Assembly: GCA_944321925.1 (NCBI GenBank)
Contig: CALUND010000018.1
Coordinates: 107,555-171,554 of the forward strand
Origin: an uncultured Rikenellaceae bacterium
GTDB taxonomy: Bacteria; Bacteroidota; Bacteroidia; Bacteroidales; Rikenellaceae
DNA: 64,000 nucleotides
Direction of reading: 5' to 3'
The stretch's first letter is position 1; every line of letters starts with the position of its first letter. The translations under genes and the position numbers were made by a program. The notes below the pieces were generated by a model. It searched no databases and was not told the DNA's origin. It worked only from the letters and a program-made list of their open reading frames with translations. This document shows positions 27,369 through 37,676 of the stretch, in pieces.

Positions 27369-27675
27369 GGCCTGAAAATAAAATTAACGGCACGAATATA
27401 TACATTTTTTAACAACTTCCACCCGTCATACAGTAGAATGTTCGGAAAATCTCCCTTCCACCGAATCTGAATTTCATACCGACCAAAACATCCAAAAAAA
27501 GTTATATCACTGAAAAACAAAGAGCCTGTCTGCACTCCCCATCTTTTCCGACACAACTTTTTTTCGTGCCGTTCCGCCCACAAAGCGTCCGAAATTTTCT
27601 CTTGGGCACAACCGTTCTGCCCTGTCGAATTTCTCTGCCCGAAAAAACAGTCGCACGACGACTCCGAAGACCCTC
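27369..27675. other. AT-rich intergenic region between two divergent genes
   Basis: This is the upstream region of the outer-membrane gene and of der. No gene, tRNA or strong repeat is visible apart from the der promoter that follows it. Confidence 0.5.
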
Positions 27676-27706
27676 TTGCAACTACTCGCGGCTTGCACTA
27701 TCTTTG
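27676..27706 (+). promoter_or_regulatory. Predicted promoter of der
   Basis: TTG at 27676-27678 and TATCTTTG at 27699-27706, 20 bases apart, match the phylum consensus exactly. The start codon is 22 bases downstream. Confidence 0.75.
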
Positions 27707-27728
27707 CAGCATACAAAAACAAAAAATC

Positions 27729-29033
27729 ATGAGTTTAGTTGCCATCGTCGGAAGGCCCAATGTGGGTAAAAGCACCCTTTTCAACCGTCTGGTAGGAATG
27801 CGACAGGCCATCGTGGACTCCACCGCCGGAACGACACGCGATCGCCATTACGGCAAAACGGATTGGAACGGCAAGGAGTTCTCCGTAATCGACACGGGCG
27901 GATACGCCGTGGGAAGCGACGATCTCTTCGAAGAGGAGATTCGCCGGCAGGTGCTGCTGGCCATCGAAGAGGCCGACCTGATCGTATTCATGGTAGAGGT
28001 CTCCACAGGGATCACCGACCTGGACATGATGATGGCCGACCTCCTCCGAAGAACGGATAAAAAAGTGCTGCTTGCCGTCAACAAGGTGGACAACAACGAG
28101 CAATATTTCGCCATCTCCGAATTCTACGCATTCGGTCTCGGCGATCCCATACCGATCAGCTCCATGAGCGGCAGCGGCACGGGCGAGCTGCTCGACGCGA
28201 TCCTTGCCGAACTTCCCGAAGACACCACGGCACAGGAGATGGAGGATCTCCCGAAGATCACCATCGTGGGGCGGCCCAACGTGGGAAAATCGTCGATGAC
28301 CAACGCCCTGCTCGGCACGGAACGCAACATCGTGACACCGGTCGCCGGAACGACTCGCGACTCCATCTACGCCCGATACAACAAATACGGCATGGATTTC
28401 TACCTCGTGGATACCGCCGGCATGCGCAAAAAGAGCAAAACGATGGAGAATCTCGAATTCTACTCCGTAATGCGCTCGATCCGCGCCATCGAACATTCCG
28501 ATGTCTGCATCCTCATGCTCGACGCCCAACAAGGTATCGAGGCCCAGGACCTCAACATCTTCCGCCTGATCGAACGCAACAAGAAAGGGTGCGTACTGGT
28601 GGTCAACAAATGGGACCTGGTGGAGAAAGACAGCAACACCATGAAGGAGTGGCGCGAATTTCTCGCAAAAAAAATGGCTCCGTTCAATGACGTGCCGATC
28701 ATCTTCACCTCCGTACTCAACAAACAGCGCATCCACGAGGTGTTGCAAACGGCCGTTCGTGTAAACGAGTCGCGCACACGCCGCATCTCCACCTCGGAAC
28801 TCAACGAATACATCCTGCCCATCATCGAGCAGACACCCCCTCCCGCAACCAAAGGGAAATACATCCGTATCAAATACGCGACCCAGTTGCCGACCGAAAC
28901 GCCTACATTCGCGTTCTTCGTCAATCTGCCGCAATACATCAAAGAGCCCTATCGCCGTTTTCTGGAGAATAAAATCCGTGAACAATGGGACTTCAGCGGC
29001 GTTCCGATCCAGATCTACTTCCGACAAAAATAG
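27729..29033 (+). CDS. der: Ribosome-associated GTPase Der (EngA)
   Basis: Der is the double-GTPase needed for 50S ribosome assembly. The 434-residue protein has two G domains: G1 GRPNVGKS at residues 7-14 and again near 180-187, DTGG and DTAG switch motifs, NKVD and NKWD base-recognition motifs, and a C-terminal KH-like domain (about 345-434). Length and order are exactly those of the family. ATG 27729 fits the G1 motif position and the promoter. It is transcribed alone and convergent with the gapdh gene. Confidence 0.97.
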   Translation: MSLVAIVGRPNVGKSTLFNRLVGMRQAIVDSTAGTTRDRHYGKTDWNGKEFSVIDTGGYAVGSDDLFEEEIRRQVLLAIEEADLIVFMVEVSTGITDLDMMMADLLRRTDKKVLLAVNKVDNNEQYFAISEFYAFGLGDPIPISSMSGSGTGELLDAILAELPEDTTAQEMEDLPKITIVGRPNVGKSSMTNALLGTERNIVTPVAGTTRDSIYARYNKYGMDFYLVDTAGMRKKSKTMENLEFYSVMRSIRAIEHSDVCILMLDAQQGIEAQDLNIFRLIERNKKGCVLVVNKWDLVEKDSNTMKEWREFLAKKMAPFNDVPIIFTSVLNKQRIHEVLQTAVRVNESRTRRISTSELNEYILPIIEQTPPPATKGKYIRIKYATQLPTETPTFAFFVNLPQYIKEPYRRFLENKIREQWDFSGVPIQIYFRQK

Positions 29034-29369
29034 CAAAGTCCAATCCAAAGGCAAGGGGACTCGGAACCCGGAGGCGACCGGCACAACGATCAAATTTTTC
29101 CCGGATAAGGAATCCGCAAGCCAGGCGGACCAACTCCCTTTTCCCGAAACCTTAAGCATACGCCATCGAGGAAGGTATATCGGTTGAGGCCCACAAAGCA
29201 ATTCCCGGGATGAGACGGGCCTGAAACGGTTGTTTACAACCATTTCCATGTCGGCACAGACACAGGCACACCAGCAGAAAGCAACGGATGGCGGAAAGAT
29301 CGGCCCGGGAATTTGAAGTCTTTGTCATGAGCCGCTTCGTCTCACATCATTTCAAGCTCCGCCCTGCAC
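29034..29369. other. Intergenic region between convergent der and gapdh
   Basis: I see no gene, RNA or repeat here before the terminator that ends the stretch. Confidence 0.5.
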
Positions 29370-29406
29370 AAAAAGAAGCCGGCCTCCTGTATGGGAGGCC
29401 GGCTTC
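29370..29406 (-). terminator. Terminator of the gapdh gene
   Basis: GAAGCCGGCCTCC (29375-29387) pairs with GGAGGCCGGCTTC (29394-29406). The A run before it becomes a T run on the minus strand, 21 bases after the stop codon. Confidence 0.92.
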
Positions 29407-29427
29407 CGCTCTATGGATTCGTTCGAA

Positions 29428-30447
<1,020 letters not shown>

Positions 30448-30487
30448 TTAAAAGTTCAAGTACTTCCCTGTTATTCTTTTCACACCG

Positions 30488-30519
30488 CAAAACTAACGAT
30501 ATTCCAAAAGAAAACCAAA
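30488..30519 (-). promoter_or_regulatory. Predicted promoter of gapdh
   Basis: On the minus strand, TTTG at 30516-30519 and TAGTTTTG at 30488-30495, 20 bases apart, fit the phylum consensus. Confidence 0.72.
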
Positions 30520-30531
30520 TGTTTTTTAAAA

Positions 30532-31332
30532 TTATTTAAAAACGTCTTTGGCTGCACATTCCGGTCTCTCCTGCACCATCCGCTCGTATCCGCGTGCCCG
30601 TTGCGCCATGGTAGAGGCAAACACGAAATCATTGAGTTCCCGGTTGTCGGAGTGGAGAATATCGCTTTTCGTCCCTTCCCACCACTTCTTCCCCTCGTGA
30701 AGAAATACAATTTTCTCGCCTATTTCCATCACGGAATTCATGTCGTGGGTATTGATAATGGTTGTTATGTTATACTCCTCGGTGATTTCACGAATCAGGT
30801 TATCGATCACATTCGAGGTCATCGGATCGAGTCCCGAATTGGGTTCGTCGCAAAAGAGGTACTTCGGATTGAGCACGATGGCTCGTGCGATGGCCACACG
30901 TTTGATCATGCCGCCGCTCAACTCCGATGGATAGAGCTGATTGGCATTCTTGAGTGCAACACGTTGCAGGCAAAAATCGACGCGTTCGGCCTTCTCCTTT
31001 TCGCTCTGTCGGGTAAACAGGTCGAGCGGAAGACGAACATTCTCCTCCACGGTCGACGAATCGAGCAGCGCGCCGCCCTGAAAAATCATTCCGATATCGC
31101 GACGAATCGTCTTCCTGGCTCGGAACCCCAGATCGGAAAAGCAGGTGTTTCCATACCAGATCGCCCCTTCGTCTATGTCGAGCAGACCGACAAGGCATTT
31201 CAGAAAAACGGTCTTCCCCGAACCGCTGCGTCCGATCACCAGATTGGTCTTACCCTGTTCGAATCTAACAGAAATATCCTCGAGCACCTTACGCCCGTCG
31301 AAACTCTTTGCGATATGTTCGGCCCGGATCAT
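30532..31332 (-). CDS. ABC transporter ATP-binding protein, MlaF-type
   Basis: The 266-residue ATPase has Walker A GRSGSGKT (about 36-43), the Q-loop FQGG, signature motif LSGGM (about 139), Walker B YLFCDEPNSGLDP (about 158) and the H-loop near THDM. It pairs with the MlaE-type permease that overlaps it at the ATG/TGA junction (31330-31334). Together they form the core of a phospholipid transport system that keeps outer-membrane lipid asymmetry in Gram-negative bacteria. The periplasmic substrate-binding MCE protein is not in the cluster. The start at 31332 is set by the overlap. Confidence 0.93.
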   Translation of the reverse strand: MIRAEHIAKSFDGRKVLEDISVRFEQGKTNLVIGRSGSGKTVFLKCLVGLLDIDEGAIWYGNTCFSDLGFRARKTIRRDIGMIFQGGALLDSSTVEENVRLPLDLFTRQSEKEKAERVDFCLQRVALKNANQLYPSELSGGMIKRVAIARAIVLNPKYLFCDEPNSGLDPMTSNVIDNLIREITEEYNITTIINTHDMNSVMEIGEKIVFLHEGKKWWEGTKSDILHSDNRELNDFVFASTMAQRARGYERMVQERPECAAKDVFK

Positions 31333-32087
31333 CAGATAAGCAGCAACTGGGTAAGAATCAGATTGAACATCAAAATGATGACGCAACTCGCCACCACAGC
31401 CTTCGTACTGGCGCGTCCCACCTCGAGCGAGTTCCCTTTGGCGTTGTAGCCGTAAAAAGCCGACACGGAGGTGATGATGAAGGCAAAGACCGCGATCTTG
31501 ATAAGCGAATAGACGATCGAATAGGGTTTGAAATCGGTCAGCAATCCCTGTACATAGTCGTCCGGAATCATGATGCGGGTCACCACGGCGACCAGGTATC
31601 CGCCGAAGTTGCCGATCAGGATGCTGAGAATAGTCAACAACGGGAAAAACAGGACCGTAGCCACGATCTTGGGCAGAATCAGGTAACTGGCCGAATTGAC
31701 CCCCATGATCTCCAGAGCATCAATCTGTTCGGTGATGCGCATGGTCCCTATCTCGGAAGCAATGTTCGAACCGACTTTACCGGCCAGGATGAGCGCAACA
31801 ACCGTCGAACTGAATTCGAGGATCATCGTCTCGCGCGTGGCGTAACCGATCAGCGACCGGGAAATAAACGACGACTCGAGATTGATCGACATCTGCAGCG
31901 TAACCACAGCGCCCATAAAGATGGAGATGATCGCCGTGATGAGAATGGAACTCATGCCGAGAGCCTCCATCTCGAACAGGATCCGTCGGTAATAGATGCT
32001 CGCCTTCTCCGGACGGGAAAAGACCTTCCCCATCAGGATGCAATAGCGTCCCAGCTCCTCAAACGGTTTGATTATTTCGCGTATCAT
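31332..32087 (-). CDS. MlaE-family lipid ABC transporter permease
   Basis: The 251-residue membrane protein has five or so hydrophobic segments and the MlaE family sequences MSSILITAIISIFMGAVVTLQ and LEFSSTVVALILAGKVGSNIASEIGTM, followed by ITEQIDALEIMGVNS. It is the permease half of the lipid transporter with the ATPase encoded next. Its start overlaps the end of the DUF4834-type gene by 29 bases, and its stop overlaps the ATPase start, so translation of all three is probably coupled. Confidence 0.93.
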   Translation of the reverse strand: MIREIIKPFEELGRYCILMGKVFSRPEKASIYYRRILFEMEALGMSSILITAIISIFMGAVVTLQMSINLESSFISRSLIGYATRETMILEFSSTVVALILAGKVGSNIASEIGTMRITEQIDALEIMGVNSASYLILPKIVATVLFFPLLTILSILIGNFGGYLVAVVTRIMIPDDYVQGLLTDFKPYSIVYSLIKIAVFAFIITSVSAFYGYNAKGNSLEVGRASTKAVVASCVIILMFNLILTQLLLI

Positions 32088-32334
32088 CTTTCAACTCTTC
32101 GTACTCGACGTAGTCGCCCACATCGCGGCGGACCCGCTTCTTCGCAACGACCTGTTCAACGATCACCTCGCCCTCTCTCTTTCCGGCCTTGCTTCGTTCG
32201 CGCTCCATCTTTTTTGCATAACCCTCGAACTCCCGGCTCTTACGGACGATCCACCAACGGAATGCCAAACGAAGCAGGAATCCGATCAGATAGAACGACA
32301 GAACCAGAAAAAACAGGAAGGTCAGGAATTTCAT
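32059..32334 (-). CDS. Small membrane protein, DUF4834-type
   Basis: The 91-residue protein has one N-terminal membrane helix (FLTFLFFLVLSFYLIGFLLRL) then a charged cytoplasmic tail rich in Lys, Arg and Glu. It resembles the DUF4834 family of Bacteroidota, which is commonly found with this transporter pair. Function is unknown. Its promoter (32367-32397) is the main one for the three-gene unit. Confidence 0.75.
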   Translation of the reverse strand: MKFLTFLFFLVLSFYLIGFLLRLAFRWWIVRKSREFEGYAKKMERERSKAGKREGEVIVEQVVAKKRVRRDVGDYVEYEELKDDTRNNQTV

Positions 32335-32366
32335 GACTTATGCAAATTTCGCGCTTTTACGTCTTA

Positions 32367-32397
32367 CAAAGATACGCATTTTCGAGTAAAACGCCAA
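32367..32397 (-). promoter_or_regulatory. Predicted promoter of the DUF4834-MlaE-MlaF operon
   Basis: On the minus strand, TTG at 32395-32397 and TATCTTTG at 32367-32374 are 20 bases apart, matching the consensus. Confidence 0.72.
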
Positions 32398-32468
32398 TCG
32401 CGCCAGAATATTGCGATCGGGAAGGGTTTCCCGGAGCGGCTCGGTCGCGGCCCGATCGACAGGCCCTA

Positions 32469-33563
32469 CTACTCCACGTCGCGACAGTTGCGTTTGCCCG
32501 TAATCACTCCGTCATCGAGTTGCACGACGCCCACTTTGGCCCGGATCATCGTAATGAGCGTGGTCGCATCCACATTGTACAACGGGATGGACGGACTTTC
32601 ACCGAATGAGATCCGTTCTCCGGCCTCGATCGGCGTTGCCGTGAGGCAAACCACCGCAGCACCCTCACTCGTCGCCCGCTCCACGAGCGCCGCCAGATGT
32701 TTCGCACACCACGGCTTCACGGCGTCGAGTTTGACGGCACTGATCAGGTAAACGCGTCCCGGATTCCCGAGAATCTCATCCGTATAGTCGCCCTCGGGAT
32801 CGAACACGGCAAACTCCCGAAGCGACACGTCGGCCGAAAACGAGAGATCGTCCCGACGATCGACGAACTCCCATCGCTCGGTGTCGTACCACGTGGTGTC
32901 GTCGACCGAGAACTCATGGATCGAGCCGTCGGTCCGGTCGCGATAGATGAGCGTCGTATGCACCTCGCCCGAAACTTCCGCATTCCGGGCTGCACGAAGA
33001 TCGACTCCGACTTTATACGGCAGAAAATCGATCAGCGGCAAATGACGATAACAGTAAGCTCCCAATCCGAAAGCAAAGCACATGATCACAACCGTCGTGA
33101 TGCCTTCGCGGCGTGTAATGGGCCATATCCGCCCTTTTCGGGCATCCCACCAGACAAGGAACGCCATCGGCCAAAGAACCAGGTTCTTGAAGAAGGTCTC
33201 CCAGTTGGTCAGCTTCACGGCATCTCCGAAACAGCCGCAATCGTCAACCGTACCCCACTTCGCAATGATGAATGTAAGGATCGTGAAGACCGTCATCGTA
33301 AAGAGCGAGAAGATGGAGATGAGTGGCGTACGGACCCGGGCCAAAAGCATGCAACCCATCATCAGCTCCGCACCGCAAAGCCAGATGGCGAATCCGAAAC
33401 GGTATTCGTTGAGGGTATGGAAGCCGAATCCGTTAAGGTATTCGGTAATCTTGATGGCGGTGCCCCAGGGATCGATCGTCTTGACAAAACCGGAAAAGAT
33501 GAAGGTCAGCGCCAGCAATACGCGACACACTTCGGCAACGACATGGAGTTTTCTTGCATTCAT
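32469..33563 (-). CDS. BT_3928-type membrane protein (DoxX/MauE-like)
   Basis: The 364-residue protein begins with several membrane helices (VLLALTFIFSGFVKTIDPWGTAIKITEY) typical of DoxX/MauE-like proteins. Between helices it has a conserved DCGCFGD motif, suggestive of redox chemistry or metal binding. A soluble C-terminal part follows. Related Bacteroidota proteins are named after BT_3928, but their function is not established; a role in envelope redox or disulfide supply is only a guess. A TAACTTTG box at 33586-33593 (minus strand) overlaps the tmk stop and may be its promoter. Confidence 0.8.
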   Translation of the reverse strand: MNARKLHVVAEVCRVLLALTFIFSGFVKTIDPWGTAIKITEYLNGFGFHTLNEYRFGFAIWLCGAELMMGCMLLARVRTPLISIFSLFTMTVFTILTFIIAKWGTVDDCGCFGDAVKLTNWETFFKNLVLWPMAFLVWWDARKGRIWPITRREGITTVVIMCFAFGLGAYCYRHLPLIDFLPYKVGVDLRAARNAEVSGEVHTTLIYRDRTDGSIHEFSVDDTTWYDTERWEFVDRRDDLSFSADVSLREFAVFDPEGDYTDEILGNPGRVYLISAVKLDAVKPWCAKHLAALVERATSEGAAVVCLTATPIEAGERISFGESPSIPLYNVDATTLITMIRAKVGVVQLDDGVITGKRNCRDVE

Positions 33564-33590
33564 TTTTCGAGGGCTGTTCTGCGGGCAAAG

Positions 33591-34271
33591 TTACAAAAAT
33601 CGGCTGATTTCTTTCATGATCCGTTCGAATATCTCCTCCGCCGGCGCCATATTACCGCTCTGATCCGCGCACGAAACAACCTTCAGGTCCGATTCCTCGC
33701 CGATCGTTTCGAGGTAAACCTCGCGGACACGTTGCTGCAGCGTGAGCGACTCTTCGTGAATGTCGCGTCCACCCTGCAGATAGTCCCGGTCCGCTCCCGT
33801 ACGCTCCCCGCGCAACCGCTTCTCCGTAAACGAGAACGGCACATCGAGAAAGAGCGAAAGATCGGGACGCGGGATGGCATTCTGCACAAATTCAAGATCG
33901 AGGATCCACCTTCTCAATGCATTACGAGGTTCGCCTGCAGGTAGTTTGGCACCCTGGAAAGCGACATTGGAGTAGACATAGCGATCGAGCACAACCCAAC
34001 GTCCTTCGTTCAACCAACCCCGAATCGTCGTGGCTGCAGCCGCCCGATCGCCTGCAAAAAGCAACGCCACCAGATAGGGATTCACCGCATCGACCGCGCC
34101 CAATTCACCGCGCAAGAAACGTCCGATCAGATCGCCCCACACCGGCGTGTCGAAACGGGGGAAATGAAGATATTCACTCTGCAACCCCTCTTCGGACAAC
34201 CGTTTCCGAAGCAGACCGAGTTGTGTCGACTTGCCCGACCCATCAACCCCTTCCAATACGATAAATGGCAT
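33591..34271 (-). CDS. tmk: Thymidylate kinase
   Basis: Tmk phosphorylates dTMP to dTDP for DNA synthesis. The 226-residue protein has the P-loop EGVDGSGKST (about 7-16), LLFAGDR and the conserved DR motif VLDRYVYSN (about 95-103), and a lid region with Arg residues (EKRLRGERTGADRD). Its length fits the family. It follows sufS by 95 bases on the same strand and might be read from the suf transcript, although this is uncertain. Confidence 0.95.
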   Translation of the reverse strand: MPFIVLEGVDGSGKSTQLGLLRKRLSEEGLQSEYLHFPRFDTPVWGDLIGRFLRGELGAVDAVNPYLVALLFAGDRAAAATTIRGWLNEGRWVVLDRYVYSNVAFQGAKLPAGEPRNALRRWILDLEFVQNAIPRPDLSLFLDVPFSFTEKRLRGERTGADRDYLQGGRDIHEESLTLQQRVREVYLETIGEESDLKVVSCADQSGNMAPAEEIFERIMKEISRFL

Positions 34272-34366
34272 ACTCCCTCTCTTTTTTTATGGTTATCGTC
34301 GCCTCCTTTTTATTGTCTCCTCTGCATCCCGGGCGGACACGCTCCGACACCGCTTCCGCGACACTC

Positions 34367-35584
34367 TCAACGGAGCATTTTCACCGCCCGTTTCACCCCT
34401 TCGGCGAGCCGGTCGATCTCCTCTTCCGTGTTGTAGAGGGCAAACGAAGCACGACACATTCCCGTGATTCCGAAATGGGTCATGACCGGCTCGGCACAGT
34501 GGGTACCCGTACGAACGGCGATTCCCAATTTGTCGAGGATCATGCCGAGGTCGTAGGGATGCACGCCCTCCACATTGAACGACACGATCGCCGCCTTATC
34601 CGGAGTCGTACCGTAAATCCGCAACCCCCCGATATCCGAAAGCGCTTCTGTCGCCCGACGCAGAAGTGCCTGTTCGTGCTGTTCGATCCGCTCCATTCCC
34701 AACGCTTCCACGTAACGGATTCCTTCGGCCATCCCGATCGCTCCGATGTAGTTTGCCGTGCCGGCCTCGAACTTGAGCGGCAACTCGGCGAATGTGGTCT
34801 TCTCGAAACGGACCGTGGCCACCATATCGCCTCCCCCCTGCCAGGGCGGAAGTTTTTCCAACCACTCCCGTCGACCGTAAAGAACGCCCGTGCCGGTCGG
34901 GCCGTACAGTTTATGGCCCGAAAAAGCATAAAAGTCGCAACCCAGTTCGCCGACATCCACTCCGCCATGGGCAACCCCCTGGCACCCGTCGACTACCACC
35001 GGAATTCCGGCGGCGTGCGCCGTGTCGATCACCGTGCGCAGATCGGGACGCGAACCGAGGACATTGGAACATTGGGTAACAGCCACGACACGCGTACGGT
35101 CATCGATCAATTCGGCCAACCGTTCCACCTGCAGCCGTCCATCGTCCGAAAAGGGCAACATACGGAGACGGGCTCCGCGCCGCTCGCATACGATCTGCCA
35201 CGGGACCAAATTGGAGTGGTGCTCCATCTCGCTCACCACCACGTTGTCTCCCGCCCCGATCAGCAACTCGGCCAGCGAATAGGCGACCAGATTGAGAGCG
35301 GCCGTCGCACCGGCCGTAAAGACGATCTCTTCGCGGCATTCCGCCCCGACGAACTTCCGGACCGTCTCGCGAGCGGCCTCGTAAAGCGCCGTGCTCTCTT
35401 CCGCCAGATAATGTACGCCGCGATGGATGTTGGCATTCAACTCCCGGTGGAGCCGATCCACCGTCTCGATGACGCACAACGGTTTCTGGGCCGTCGCCGC
35501 ACTGTCGAGGTAGACGAGGGGCCGATCGTAGATCCGCCGCGAAAGAATCGGGAAATCGGCACGTATTTTTTCGATATCGAACAT
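34367..35584 (-). CDS. sufS: Cysteine desulfurase SufS
   Basis: SufS takes sulfur from cysteine for iron-sulfur cluster assembly. The 405-residue PLP enzyme shows NIHRGVHYLAEEST, TQCSNVLGSRPD, VDGCQGVAHGGVD, the PLP lysine in FSGHKLYGPTGTGVLYG, and the catalytic Cys in VRTGTHCAEPVM near 365. It is the last gene of sufBCDS, 15 bases after sufD. No SufE or SufU is seen in the window; a sulfur-accepting partner must lie elsewhere. Confidence 0.97.
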   Translation of the reverse strand: MFDIEKIRADFPILSRRIYDRPLVYLDSAATAQKPLCVIETVDRLHRELNANIHRGVHYLAEESTALYEAARETVRKFVGAECREEIVFTAGATAALNLVAYSLAELLIGAGDNVVVSEMEHHSNLVPWQIVCERRGARLRMLPFSDDGRLQVERLAELIDDRTRVVAVTQCSNVLGSRPDLRTVIDTAHAAGIPVVVDGCQGVAHGGVDVGELGCDFYAFSGHKLYGPTGTGVLYGRREWLEKLPPWQGGGDMVATVRFEKTTFAELPLKFEAGTANYIGAIGMAEGIRYVEALGMERIEQHEQALLRRATEALSDIGGLRIYGTTPDKAAIVSFNVEGVHPYDLGMILDKLGIAVRTGTHCAEPVMTHFGITGMCRASFALYNTEEEIDRLAEGVKRAVKMLR

Positions 35585-35599
35585 GGAGAGACCCTATTT

Positions 35600-36901
35600 T
35601 CAGATCGTTTCAAGCCTGTCGCGCGCCGCCTCACGCACATATTCGCAAAGCGACTCGCAACCGCAACGGGAGATAATGTCGTCCACAAAACCGAACAGCT
35701 GCATCCGTCGGGCCTCCGCTTCGCCGATGCCGCGTTGCCGCATGTAGTAGACCGCTTCGTCGTCCAACTGCCCGATCGTGGAGCCGTGGCTGCACTTCAC
35801 GTCGTCGGCATAGATCTCGAGCTGAGGCCGCGTATAAATGCGAGCCGTATCGCTCATCTGCAGGTTACGATTCTGCTGCATGGCATCGGTCTGCTGGGCT
35901 CCGGGAGCCACATAGACCAGGCCCGAAAAAGAACCTACCGCAGAACCGGATGCAATTCCCTTGACCAGTTCGTAACTCCGGCAGGACGGCACCTGATGGC
36001 GCACCTCCACGGCAATAGATGCATGCTCTTCGCCACCGGCCAGATAGAGACCCCAGAGTTTCGACTCCGCATCGCGCCCGATCAGATCGGTCGCATAACC
36101 CATCCGAGCAAATCCTTCGCCCAGTTCATCCACCGTGGTCTCCGCACGACTACCGCTCTCCTGTCGCACATAGCCGTTCAGAACGAGATTGCTTCCGACA
36201 CCCATCCGGTTGACCTCCGTAAGCGTCAGTGAAGCATCGCGCCCGACAATCGCCTCCCGCACGCCGTTCACAAGGAATCGGGTATCGCCTGCCGTACGCC
36301 ATATCACCGCGACCTCCACCGAGGCCCCATCCTCCACCACCACAAGCATCCGGGAGAAGCAAAGCTGAGCGCTCTCCGCCGAAGCGAAACGCATATCGAT
36401 GAGGAACTTTTCGGCCGCATGCACTCCGGACGGCACATACAGAAATGCTCCATCCTGCATGAAGGCGCTATTGAGAGCCGTCAGGGCATCGCCTCCATTA
36501 TCGGCCACAGCATTGTAGTGACGAAGTACCAACTCCTCGTAACGCGTCGCCGCATCGCGCAGCGAACCGAAGATCACTCCGTCGGGAAGCGTACGTACCA
36601 TCTGCTCGGAACAAAAGCCATTCTCCACCACAATGCGACGCCCTTCGATCGCATCCAGCGGATCGAATTCTCCGCGCTCGCTCAACTGTGTGAAATAGGT
36701 TTCCCGCTCTTCGGAGGCAAACAGCTGACGCACATCGCTGTGCAGATAACGCTCATCGCGACCCGAAGGGAGTCCGAGCAACATGAAATTTTCGATGTAG
36801 CCGCTGCGCGGAGCGATGAAAGCCGCAGGAAAACCCTCCCCGATGATATCGAGGTTGGAGACATAGATGTCCGAAAGTTTCTGTTCGATGGTCTGACCCA
36901 T
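35600..36901 (-). CDS. sufD: Fe-S cluster assembly scaffold subunit SufD
   Basis: SufD forms the SufBCD scaffold with SufB and SufC. The 433-residue protein has the beta-helix core and conserved C-terminal parts: VKCSHGSTIGQLDDEAVYYMRQRGI, with the His found in SufD, then the closing helix. It starts 4 bases after the sufC stop, so translation is likely coupled. It is shorter and more divergent than SufB, as usual. Confidence 0.95.
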   Translation of the reverse strand: MGQTIEQKLSDIYVSNLDIIGEGFPAAFIAPRSGYIENFMLLGLPSGRDERYLHSDVRQLFASEERETYFTQLSERGEFDPLDAIEGRRIVVENGFCSEQMVRTLPDGVIFGSLRDAATRYEELVLRHYNAVADNGGDALTALNSAFMQDGAFLYVPSGVHAAEKFLIDMRFASAESAQLCFSRMLVVVEDGASVEVAVIWRTAGDTRFLVNGVREAIVGRDASLTLTEVNRMGVGSNLVLNGYVRQESGSRAETTVDELGEGFARMGYATDLIGRDAESKLWGLYLAGGEEHASIAVEVRHQVPSCRSYELVKGIASGSAVGSFSGLVYVAPGAQQTDAMQQNRNLQMSDTARIYTRPQLEIYADDVKCSHGSTIGQLDDEAVYYMRQRGIGEAEARRMQLFGFVDDIISRCGCESLCEYVREAARDRLETI

Positions 36902-36905
36902 GGCG

Positions 36906-37655
36906 TTATTGATGTTCGTTGATCAGCCAGTCGTAGCCTTCGTGTTCGAGCTTGACGGCCAGCTCCTTGTCTCCGGAATAGATGATACGGCCCTTGTAGA
37001 GGACATGCACGAAATCGGGCACGATGTAATCGAGCAGCCGTTGATAGTGGGTGATCAGCACGGTGGCGTTGTCGGGACGGCGGAGCTTCTCCACGCCGGT
37101 AGCCACAATGCGCAGTGCATCGATGTCGAGTCCGCTGTCCGTCTCGTCGAGAACGGCCAACTTCGGCGAGAGCATCGCCATCTGAAAAATCTCGTTCTTC
37201 TTCTTTTCACCTCCCGAAAAGCCCTCGTTCACCGAACGGCTCACCAGTTTGCTGTCGAGCTCCACGATGGCGGCCTTCTCCCGCATCATCCGCAGAAATT
37301 CGGCAGAGGTCAATGGTTCCTCGCCAAGATGTTTACGCCGTTCGGCCACGGCAGCCTTCATGAAATTGGCCATGCTCACACCCGGAATCTCCACCGGATA
37401 CTGGAATCCGAGGAAAAGGCCTTCACGCGCCCGTTCTTCCACGCTTTTACCGAGCAGGTCCTCCCCGAGGAAGGTCACTTCACCCGCCGTCACCTCGTAA
37501 CGCGGACTGCCGGCCAACACCGATGCAAACGTACTTTTCCCCGAACCGTTCGGCCCCATGATGGCATGCACCTCGCCGGCCCGAACCGTCAGATCGATGC
37601 CGCGAAGGACCTCCTTCCCGGCCACGGTCGCATGTAAATTTCTAACTTCCAACAT
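36906..37655 (-). CDS. sufC: SufC, ATPase of the Fe-S assembly complex
   Basis: The 249-residue ABC-type ATPase drives the SufBCD scaffold. It has Walker A GPNGSGKST (about 35-43), the SufC-characteristic signature NEGFSGGEKKKNEI near 143 and Walker B LAVLDETDSGLDID. It lies 21 bases after sufB and 4 before sufD. Confidence 0.98.
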   Translation of the reverse strand: MLEVRNLHATVAGKEVLRGIDLTVRAGEVHAIMGPNGSGKSTFASVLAGSPRYEVTAGEVTFLGEDLLGKSVEERAREGLFLGFQYPVEIPGVSMANFMKAAVAERRKHLGEEPLTSAEFLRMMREKAAIVELDSKLVSRSVNEGFSGGEKKKNEIFQMAMLSPKLAVLDETDSGLDIDALRIVATGVEKLRRPDNATVLITHYQRLLDYIVPDFVHVLYKGRIIYSGDKELAVKLEHEGYDWLINEHQ

Positions 37656-37676
37656 ATTTTTATCCGTTTTCTTCCA

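Noticed and set aside
34265..36232. 655-codon + strand open frame opposite sufS and sufD
   Set aside because: sufS and sufD on the minus strand have catalytic motifs; this frame is their antisense shadow.
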